Assembly: GCA_003157175.1 (NCBI GenBank)
Contig: PMIQ01000139.1
Coordinates: forward strand, 1-6,537
Reading direction: 5' to 3'
Origin: Chloroflexota bacterium
GTDB taxonomy: Bacteria; Chloroflexota; Limnocylindria; Limnocylindrales; CSP1-4
DNA length: 6,537 nt
Positions 1-5,305 of the stretch are shown one piece after another. The notes under the pieces are model-generated. The model was not told where the DNA came from and did not search any database. It was given only the letters and a program-made list of their open reading frames with translations. The position numbers were made by a program, and so were the translations under genes. Within the stretch, counting starts at the first letter, position 1; each line of letters starts with the position of its first letter.

Positions 1-53
1 CGCCACGGATCGGCCGGCTGGCCGTCCGGTCGATCGTCGGCCGGGCCGCTCAC
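1..53 (-). CDS. N-terminal fragment of a gene overlapping the response regulator, probably its sensor histidine kinase
   Basis: A GTG codon at 53-51 overlaps the TGA stop of the response regulator in the arrangement GTGA and opens a frame that stays free of stops to the window edge. It gives 17 codons reading MSGPADDRPDGQPADPW. The start is preceded by GAGGAG at 64-59 with a five-base spacer, a strong ribosome binding site lying inside the end of the regulator gene. The visible residues are polar and proline-rich, as expected of a cytoplasmic leader before a first membrane helix, but they carry no diagnostic domain. A four-base overlap immediately downstream of an OmpR-type regulator is the classic position of the partner histidine kinase, so that role is inferred from context only. 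A GTG at 6-4 is an alternative start but has a poor binding site. Confidence 0.55.
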   Translation of the reverse strand, partial: MSGPADDRPDGQPADPW

Positions 54-736
54 TCCTGCTCCTCGGCGAAGCGGTAGCCGACGCCGTAGACCGTCTGAAC
101 GTAGCGCGGGCGGCTCGGGTCGGGCTCGAGCTTGTGGCGCAGGTTCTTGACGTGGGCGTCGATAGCCCGCTCGTACGATTCGAAGGCGAGCCCGTGGATG
201 GCGTCGAGCAGCTGCGATCGGGTGAAGATGCGACCGGGCTGACGAGCCAGGGCAACCAGGAGCTGGAATTCGGTCGGAGTCAACTCGACCGTCCGCCCGT
301 CGGCTTCGACGCGCATTCGGCCGATGTCGATCGAGACGCCGGAGACCTCGATTCGATCGCCCGGTTCGGTCTCGCGGTCGACGCGGCGCAGGATCGCCCG
401 AATCCTCGCCACCAGCTCGCGCGGGCTGAACGGCTTGGTAACGTAGTCGTCCGCGCCGATCTCCAGGCCGAGGACGCGGTCCAGCTCGTCGTCGCGGGCG
501 GTGAGCATCACGATCGGCACCGATGACTCGCGGCGCAAGGTGCGGGCGACGTCGAGGCCGTCCATCCCCGGCAAGCCAAGGTCGAGGACGAGGATGTCGG
601 GCTTGCGAGTGCGTGCGGCCCTCAGCGCGGACGGTCCGTCGATGGCGGTCAGCACGGCGAATCCGGCGTGCTCGAGGTAGTCGCGAGCAAGCTCCACGAT
701 GCGTGGTTCGTCGTCAACGACCAGGACGGTCTTCAC
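50..736 (-). CDS. OmpR/PhoB-family two-component response regulator
   Basis: This is a cytoplasmic DNA-binding transcription factor switched by phosphorylation from a sensor kinase. Its 228 residues are a normal full length for the family. The receiver domain (about residues 2-118) has the acidic pair D8/D9, phospho-acceptor D52 in LVLDLGLPGMDG, T79 in MLTARDD, and K101 in TKPF. The C-terminal winged helix (about 130-224) has LTPTEFQLL, a recognition helix around YERAIDAHVKNLRHKL and the terminal wing YVQTVYGVGYRF. All key residues are present, so it should be active. The start is GTG at 736-734 with GAGG at 745-742 and a five-base spacer; an ATG at 748-746 is out of frame. It lies 70 bp after the small membrane protein gene and overlaps the next gene by four bases, so the three are probably cotranscribed. 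The target genes and the signal cannot be told from the sequence. Confidence 0.97.
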   Translation of the reverse strand: MKTVLVVDDEPRIVELARDYLEHAGFAVLTAIDGPSALRAARTRKPDILVLDLGLPGMDGLDVARTLRRESSVPIVMLTARDDELDRVLGLEIGADDYVTKPFSPRELVARIRAILRRVDRETEPGDRIEVSGVSIDIGRMRVEADGRTVELTPTEFQLLVALARQPGRIFTRSQLLDAIHGLAFESYERAIDAHVKNLRHKLEPDPSRPRYVQTVYGVGYRFAEEQE

Positions 737-806
737 GGTGACCTCATGCTAAGCCCGAAAGGCGAAGGCTTGGCGGCTCCGCCCTCCGGCCCGGGTTCTC
801 GAACGC

Positions 807-1253
807 TCAGCTCTGGACGCCGCCTGTTCGGGTGCCGCCGGTTGGGGTGCCGCCGGTTCCAGCGCCGCCTGGCGTCTGGCCGGGCTGCTCGTCATGGGCT
901 CGGCGATGCCACTCGTCGAATGCGGCCTGGCGGTTCGAGCGCCACTGCTCTGCGCGCCAGCCCCAGGGTCCGCCCGGCCCTCCGGGTCCGTGGCGATCCC
1001 AGTCGCTGTGGGCGTGGCCCCAGAACGCGAACCGCATCACCCGGAAGACCACCACCAGGATGAGGACCGTGACGATGAGGCCGACGATTCCAGAGGCGCC
1101 GAAGGCGCCGCCGTAGACCCACGGCGAGACGTTCGTCGCGCTGGTCCCGGCGCCGGCCACATACCCAGCACTGTAGGCGCCTGCCGTCAGCGCGGCGACC
1201 ACGCCGACAACCAGCAGGGCGCCGAGAAGGCGAAATCCGCCTCCATGTCTCAT
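807..1253 (-). CDS. Small two-helix membrane protein with Gly/Trp/His-rich tail, uncharacterised
   Basis: I do not recognise a named domain. The protein has 148 residues from the ATG at 1253-1251, chosen because GGGAG (1263-1259) lies five bases upstream; a TTG 66 bases further upstream keeps the frame open but sits in a hairpin and lacks a good binding site. Two hydrophobic segments are visible: about residues 8-33, which could instead be an uncleaved signal anchor, and about 53-76, ending in RVMRFAFWGH. A soluble tail follows, with glycine-rich HGPGGPGGPWGWR, then FDEWHRRAHDEQPG, then a low-complexity end of GGT/TGG units. From memory, small membrane proteins ending in a similar EWHRRAH motif often sit beside two-component genes in Chloroflexota and Actinomycetota; I could not check this. 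Its place directly before the regulator suggests an accessory or sensing role in that system, which is inference. Confidence 0.8.
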   Translation of the reverse strand: MRHGGGFRLLGALLVVGVVAALTAGAYSAGYVAGAGTSATNVSPWVYGGAFGASGIVGLIVTVLILVVVFRVMRFAFWGHAHSDWDRHGPGGPGGPWGWRAEQWRSNRQAAFDEWHRRAHDEQPGQTPGGAGTGGTPTGGTRTGGVQS

Positions 1254-1258
1254 TTCAT

Positions 1259-1263
1259 CTCCC
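1259..1263 (-). promoter_or_regulatory. Ribosome binding site that fixes the start of the small membrane protein
   Basis: On the minus strand GGGAG is followed by the spacer ATGAA and then the ATG at 1253-1251. This supports a 148-residue protein and argues against the longer 170-residue reading from a TTG at 1319. Confidence 0.7.
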
Positions 1264-1290
1264 ACCACACGCTCCCGATTCGCAGGATCG

Positions 1291-1314
1291 GTTGGCCGGA
1301 AGCGTCTGGCCAAC
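1291..1314. other. Perfect 7-bp dyad between the S53 gene and the small membrane protein gene
   Basis: GTTGGCC (1291-1297) and GGCCAAC (1308-1314) are exact inverted repeats. Inside them, after one mismatch, GA/TC adds two more pairs and leaves a four-base loop. The hairpin lies about 90 bp after the stop of the S53 gene and 38 bp before the small membrane protein start. No T-run follows it on either strand, so a standard intrinsic terminator is not shown. It could be a terminator without a U-tract, an mRNA leader structure, or an operator. Confidence 0.4.
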
Positions 1315-1340
1315 TTCAACGCCCAAGCTGACGATCGGCT

Positions 1341-1356
1341 GTGAAGGACTCGTGAA
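1341..1356 (-). promoter_or_regulatory. Candidate tandem half-sites for an OmpR/PhoB-type regulator
   Basis: On the minus strand TTCAC occurs twice (1356-1352 and 1345-1341) with start-to-start spacing of 11 bp. Direct repeats spaced by about one helical turn are the known binding arrangement of OmpR/PhoB regulators, and the site lies about 90 bp upstream of the small membrane protein and regulator genes. Five-base repeats can occur by chance, and I see no convincing -35 or -10 box nearby, so autoregulation is only a suggestion. Confidence 0.25.
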
Positions 1357-1405
1357 CACGGCCCGGAGGAGTGGTGTGGGCGTGGCCCGGTCTAGCTGGA
1401 ATCGG

Positions 1406-4400
1406 CTACCGCGCGAAATACCCCGTAACGTCGAACACGACGTCGGTCCTGGCTCCGGCCAGGCCGACGAAGGTGACCCACAGCGTCCCCGTCGGGCTGA
1501 GGGCGGCGACGACCGCGTTGGCGCGGTCGTCGCCCTTCGGGAAGTTGAGGCTCGATGTCTCGGGCGCCCCGGCCGGATCGTCCGGCGTCAGGCTCAGGAA
1601 GCCGCCGCTGGTCTGGTTCGCGACGGTCAGGTTGCCCGTGACCGCCACCGCGCCCGCGGGGACGTCAAGCGTCATGTCGAGCGACCGTTCGATCACCGTG
1701 AACTCGGCAGGCGCGCCCGAGCGCAGCGGGGCGCCCAGGCCGATGGCGGTGCGCGAGTCGACCAGCCGGTTCGGCGTGAGCGGGACATAGGTGGCACCGG
1801 TCGTATCGCCGACGAAGTAGCCCGTGACATCGAAAACGACGTCGGCGCTCGCGCCCGGGGTCCCGACGAACGTGACCCACAGTCGCCCGTCGGTCAGCGG
1901 AACCGTCACCGCGTTGGCGCGATTGTCGCCGGTCGGGAAGTTGAGCGTCGACGTAGCGGGCGTGCCAGAAGGCCTGGTGGGCGTCAGAGACAGGTAGCCC
2001 GCCGAGCGCTGTTTGGTGACCGTCAGGTTGCCGGTAACCGCGGTTGCCTCCAGGGGCACGTTGCGCGTGGTGTCCGATGGGTCGCGATCGACGACCGTGA
2101 ACCAGACGGGCGTCCCCGCTCTCAGCGAAGCGTTGAGCCCCAGGCGCGTGCCCGCTCTCGAGTCGACCAGCCGGGTTGGTGTCAGCGCGACGTAGGTAGA
2201 TCCCGAGCTATCGGCCACGAAGTAGCCGGTCACGTCGAAGACGATGTCGGCCGTCGTCCCGGGTTTCCCGACGTACGTCACCCACAGCGTTCCCGTGTCG
2301 CTCAACGAGACTGTGACCGCGTTGGCTCGGTTGTCGCCCTGCGGGAAGTTGAGCGTCGAGGTGGCGGGCGCGCCGACCGGTTCGCCCGGCGTCAGGGCGA
2401 GGTAGCCGCCCGAGCCCTGCTTCGTCACGGTCAGATTGCCGGTGACCGCTATGGCAGCGACCGGAACGTTGAGGTTGGGGTCGCCGGAGCGGTTGACGAC
2501 GGCGAAATGGGCCGGCGTCCCAGAGCGGAGCGATGCGCTCAGGCCCAGTCGCGTACCGAAGCGCGAGTCCACGATTCGGTTCGGCGTGACCGGCATGTAC
2601 GTCGCGCCGAACAGGGGCGTGGCCGTCGCAGAAGCGGCCGCCCCCGTCCCCTCGACGTTCGTGGCCGTGACGCTGAACGTGTACGAGGAGCGATTGGTCA
2701 GGCCGCTGAAGGAGCATGTCAACGCCGCAGGGAGGGTCACGACGCATGTGGTCGTCGGCGGGGAAGAGGTCACCGTGTAGCTCGTGATCGCCGGTCCGCC
2801 ATTGGAGATCGGGGCCGCCCATGTGACGACCGACGTCGTGTCGGAGGCGACGGCCGAGACGGAGGTCGGCGCGCCCGGAACCGGGTTGGCGCTCACGACC
2901 AGCGTCAGGTCCTGCGTCGCGGCTGGGGCGATGCCGTTGTCGGCGGTCACGCTGAAGGAGTAGCTCCCCGGAGTAAGTGCGGTGCCGGACAGTTGCCCCG
3001 CGGCAGAGAGAGTGAAACCGGCCGGCAGGCTCCCCGAGGTGATCGTGAAGGCAGGCGCGGGAACGACGGCGGTGGCCAGGACGATGTCCGTCGCGTAGGG
3101 GTAGCCTTCGCCGGCTACTGGAAGCGAACTCGTGGCGAACAGCGGGATGCTCTGCCCGTCCGTGTTGCCACCCCAGCACTGGATCGAGACGGCGAGGTAG
3201 CCGCATCCATGGATGTCGCCGAGCGCCACGCGGGAAGCGGTGACGGCCGGAGGCGAGGTCTCGCCCGCGCTGTTGTCGCCCCAGCACGCTACCTGGCCCT
3301 GCAGTCCAACGGCGCACGCGCCGTTGGTCCCCGCGTCGAGGTCGATGAACTTGCCGGCCGGGTGGTTGAGCTGGCCCAGGCTGTCGTCCCCCCAGCAGCT
3401 GATGGCGGCGGCGCCCGTCAGGGCGCAGGTGTGGTACCGGCCCGCGGACACCGCGGTGAACGTCCCGGACGGCGGGGCGGCCTGGCCGTGCGTGTTGTCG
3501 CCCCAGCAGACGAGACCCTCGCTCGTGTCGATGGCGCAGGCGTGGTACGTCCCGACCGTGACCGCCTCGTAAGTACCGGCCGGCGGGCTCGTGACTCCCT
3601 GGCCGCTGTCGCCCCAGCAGTGGATGGCCCCGCCCGTGTCGATGGCGCACGTGTCGGCCCCGCCGGCGCTGACAGTCACGTATGAGCCGGCCGGCGGGCT
3701 GCTCTCGCCGTTGCTGTCGACTCCCCAGCAATGCAGCGCCCCGTCGGTGTCGATGGCGCAACTGTGGGAGTCGCCCGTGGCGAGCGACACGTAGGATCCG
3801 GCGGGCGCATCCGCCTCGCCATGGCCGTCGTAGCCCCAACAGGAGATCGCGCCCTCGCTCGTCAGGGCGCAGCTGGTGCGGCCCCCGGCTCCCAGGTCCA
3901 GCACGTCCGGGGCGAGGGCAGCGATGCCGTGCGGTGTCCCAAGGCCGGTCGGACCGTCATAGCCGACGGCACCCTGGCACAGGTAATTGCCGCACGAGCC
4001 GTTGTGGCCGCTGGTCACGTCCCAGAGGTCGGCGGCGTGGTCGTACAGGAGGCGGCTCGGATACGACCCCACGGCGGGCCGACCAGCCAGGGCAAGCGCG
4101 GCCGCGACCAGCGGAGCCGCGACGCTCGTGCCGCCGAACACCTGCCAGCCGCCCGAGGTAGAGTCGAAGACCTCGACGCCTGTTGTCGGGTCGGCCACAG
4201 CGGATATGTCGGCGGTGGTCTTGTGGGTGCATCCGGCGTCGGTCTGCCAATAGGGCTTGAGCTCGTAGGCGGAACAGCCGCTGCCGGTGCCGAGGGTAGG
4301 GCTCGTCCCCCAGACAGTCTCAGTCCAGCCGCGTGCATTTGCGGCGCGTTTGAGCGAGGTTCCGCCAACGGACATCACGTACGGAGAAGATGCCGGGTAT

Positions 4401-5173
4401 TCGACTCCATCCGCATATCCGTAGTCACCGGTAGACGCCGTGATCGCCACGCCGGGATGGTCGTAGTGCGTGTCCTGGCCCGCCTCTGTGGGCCACTCGT
4501 ATCCGCCGTAGCTGTTGGATACCGCGACCGCTCCGAGACTGACGGCAGTGTCGACGGCGGCCGCCAGATCCGCCAGATTGTCGGTGTCGGCCTCGACCAG
4601 TAGGATCTTGCAGTCGGGGCAGATGGCCGACACCATGTCCATGTCCAGCTCGATCTCCCCGTCCCAGCCGATGTTCACCTTGGGGTAGGCGGTCCCGCCG
4701 CGCTGGTCCACTTTCTTGAAGCAGCCGCTGGCAACGGTGCACGGCGGCAGGCCGAACTGGGCGCGGTAGATCGCCACGTCGGAGGCCGCGCTCATCAGGT
4801 CATAGGCGTCGACGATAGCCACGATCCGGCCGTTCCCGCCGCTCGACGGCAGGCCGTACGCGGAGCGCAGATCCGACGGGACGTAACCGTTGGTAGCGGC
4901 TGGTGACGCGCCGCCGGCGTCGGCGGCCCTGGCAGGCGTCAGGGTGGGTTGCACCGCGATGTCCGTGCGGCGCAGGGCGGCGCACCGGGCGAACGGCGCG
5001 GGCACGGGTCCGCACACGGCCTCGTACGAAGGCGCGCTCGCCGGGCCAGCGCTGGCTCCGGCTGAGCCGGCCGCCGTGGCGGCCGGCGCGGCGAGCCCGG
5101 CGGCGATCATCAGGGCCGCCAGCGCAAGTCGTGCCCTCCGGCGCGGCGACATGTGGGTGAGAATGCGAGGCAT
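1406..5173 (-). CDS. Secreted S53 (sedolisin-like) peptidase with RCC1 propeller, Ig/FN3-like domains and triplicated C-terminal repeat
   Basis: This is a predicted exported endopeptidase of 1255 residues. A signal peptide covers about residues 1-36: basic MSPRRRAR, a hydrophobic stretch, then alanine-rich cleavage sites near AATAAG. The S53 domain runs about 103-418: E173 and D177 in GEIELDMDM, oxyanion-type D250 in STGDYGY, nucleophile S350 in FGGTSVAAP, and a calcium-site-like end with D385 and GYDGPTGLGTP (D406). Seven RCC1-like blades follow (about 425-680), then a putative Ig-like domain (690-762), an FN3-like domain (765-855) and three repeats (857-1253). The region between signal peptide and peptidase is only about 65 residues, with C54 and C64, too short for a pro-kumamolisin prodomain. 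The ATG at 5173-5171 has AGGA seven bases upstream; a second ATG at codon 8 is possible. No LPXTG-like anchor or terminal membrane helix is present, so release or non-covalent wall attachment is likely. The substrate is unknown. Confidence 0.92.
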   Translation of the reverse strand: MPRILTHMSPRRRARLALAALMIAAGLAAPAATAAGSAGASAGPASAPSYEAVCGPVPAPFARCAALRRTDIAVQPTLTPARAADAGGASPAATNGYVPSDLRSAYGLPSSGGNGRIVAIVDAYDLMSAASDVAIYRAQFGLPPCTVASGCFKKVDQRGGTAYPKVNIGWDGEIELDMDMVSAICPDCKILLVEADTDNLADLAAAVDTAVSLGAVAVSNSYGGYEWPTEAGQDTHYDHPGVAITASTGDYGYADGVEYPASSPYVMSVGGTSLKRAANARGWTETVWGTSPTLGTGSGCSAYELKPYWQTDAGCTHKTTADISAVADPTTGVEVFDSTSGGWQVFGGTSVAAPLVAAALALAGRPAVGSYPSRLLYDHAADLWDVTSGHNGSCGNYLCQGAVGYDGPTGLGTPHGIAALAPDVLDLGAGGRTSCALTSEGAISCWGYDGHGEADAPAGSYVSLATGDSHSCAIDTDGALHCWGVDSNGESSPPAGSYVTVSAGGADTCAIDTGGAIHCWGDSGQGVTSPPAGTYEAVTVGTYHACAIDTSEGLVCWGDNTHGQAAPPSGTFTAVSAGRYHTCALTGAAAISCWGDDSLGQLNHPAGKFIDLDAGTNGACAVGLQGQVACWGDNSAGETSPPAVTASRVALGDIHGCGYLAVSIQCWGGNTDGQSIPLFATSSLPVAGEGYPYATDIVLATAVVPAPAFTITSGSLPAGFTLSAAGQLSGTALTPGSYSFSVTADNGIAPAATQDLTLVVSANPVPGAPTSVSAVASDTTSVVTWAAPISNGGPAITSYTVTSSPPTTTCVVTLPAALTCSFSGLTNRSSYTFSVTATNVEGTGAAASATATPLFGATYMPVTPNRIVDSRFGTRLGLSASLRSGTPAHFAVVNRSGDPNLNVPVAAIAVTGNLTVTKQGSGGYLALTPGEPVGAPATSTLNFPQGDNRANAVTVSLSDTGTLWVTYVGKPGTTADIVFDVTGYFVADSSGSTYVALTPTRLVDSRAGTRLGLNASLRAGTPVWFTVVDRDPSDTTRNVPLEATAVTGNLTVTKQRSAGYLSLTPTRPSGTPATSTLNFPTGDNRANAVTVPLTDGRLWVTFVGTPGASADVVFDVTGYFVGDTTGATYVPLTPNRLVDSRTAIGLGAPLRSGAPAEFTVIERSLDMTLDVPAGAVAVTGNLTVANQTSGGFLSLTPDDPAGAPETSSLNFPKGDDRANAVVAALSPTGTLWVTFVGLAGARTDVVFDVTGYFAR
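1415..2605 (-). repeat. Three tandem copies of a 135-residue (405-bp) C-terminal repeat in the S53 protein
   Basis: The copies begin at residues 857, 992 and 1127 of the S53 protein, exactly 135 residues apart, at 2605, 2200 and 1795 on the DNA. Each opens with TYxxxTPxRxVDSR, has VTGNLTV in the middle and [ST]LNFPxGDxRANAV later, then LWVTxVG, and closes with VFDVTGYF. The last copy ends two residues before the stop. The copies are clearly paralogous but have diverged, so they are old duplications rather than recent ones. Repeats of this general type (PxRLxDTR-like opening, VAGYF-like ending) occur at the C-terminal end of many exported actinobacterial and Chloroflexota proteins. Their role is not known to me; cell-surface or polysaccharide binding is a guess. 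Confidence 0.9.
3134..3901 (-). repeat. Seven RCC1-type propeller blades with a 37-residue (111-bp) period
   Basis: The CWG motif recurs in the S53 protein with its cysteine at residues 445, 482, 519, 556, 593, 630 and 666, a period of 37 that shortens to 36 in the last blade. The unit resembles YxxVxxGxxHxCAIDTxGxIxCWGDNxxGQxxPPAG, the known RCC1 / BLIP-II blade pattern. Seven blades match a complete RCC1-type beta-propeller. Each blade also has an earlier cysteine (435, 472, 509, 546, 583, 620, 657), giving CX9C in blades 1-6 and CX8C in blade 7. Blade 7 is the most degenerate and lacks the DTxG turn. Confidence 0.9.
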
Positions 5174-5176
5174 CGA

Positions 5177-5184
5177 CTCTTCCT
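5177..5184 (-). promoter_or_regulatory. Ribosome binding site of the S53 peptidase gene
   Basis: The minus strand reads AGGAAGAG, then TCG, then the ATG at 5173-5171. The AGGA core lies seven bases from the start, which favours this ATG over the in-frame ATG at codon 8. Confidence 0.6.
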
Positions 5185-5260
5185 GAGCGGTCGACCGGGA
5201 TGTGTCGGCCCATGATGCCGAACCGGGCGCCGCGATGCCAGCCCCACTTTCTCCGCGTGG

Positions 5261-5294
5261 TCTCTGGGCCGGGTGGAGAACCGCCCGCCAGAGA
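5261..5294 (-). terminator. Hairpin directly after the permease stop, possible terminator
   Basis: TCTCTGG (5261-5267) and CCAGAGA (5288-5294) form an exact 7-bp stem. After a two-base bulge, further GC-rich pairs (CGGG with CCCG, then GG with CC across one mismatch) narrow it to a four-base loop. It begins 11 bases after the permease stop codon, where a terminator would be expected, and separates the permease from the S53 gene. No T-run follows on the minus strand, so it may act with Rho or not terminate at all. Confidence 0.4.
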
Positions 5295-5305
5295 GTGGTC
5301 GGCGG

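Noticed and set aside
737..806. Terminator or promoter in the gap between the small protein and regulator genes
   Set aside because: Only weak stems are present (for example AAGCC with GGCTT around an 11-base loop), with no T-run and no clear promoter boxes; the 70-bp gap is compatible with one operon.
1254..1319. N-terminal extension of the small membrane protein from a TTG codon
   Set aside because: The TTG lacks a good ribosome binding site, lies beside a hairpin, and would put a charged 22-residue stretch before the first helix; the ATG at 1253 has a well-placed GGGAG.
1406..1420. Possible cell-wall sorting signal at the end of the S53 protein
   Set aside because: The chain ends VFDVTGYFAR with no LPXTG-like motif, hydrophobic helix or basic tail.
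1292..3685. A 797-codon open frame on the plus strand opposite the S53 gene
   Set aside because: Its product is Arg/Gly/Asp-rich low-complexity sequence without a domain. The 405-bp and 111-bp repeats on the other strand are multiples of three, so any stop-free antisense frame is repeated in phase; with high GC this explains the length.
2208..3839. A 543-codon minus-strand frame inside the S53 gene
   Set aside because: This is a shifted-frame shadow of the propeller and repeat region; the product is Arg/His/Gly-rich and the main frame is intact throughout.
3134..3901. Regular 111-bp repeats considered as a CRISPR or satellite array
   Set aside because: The repeats are diverged at DNA level, stay in frame and encode clear RCC1 blades, so the periodicity is protein-level.
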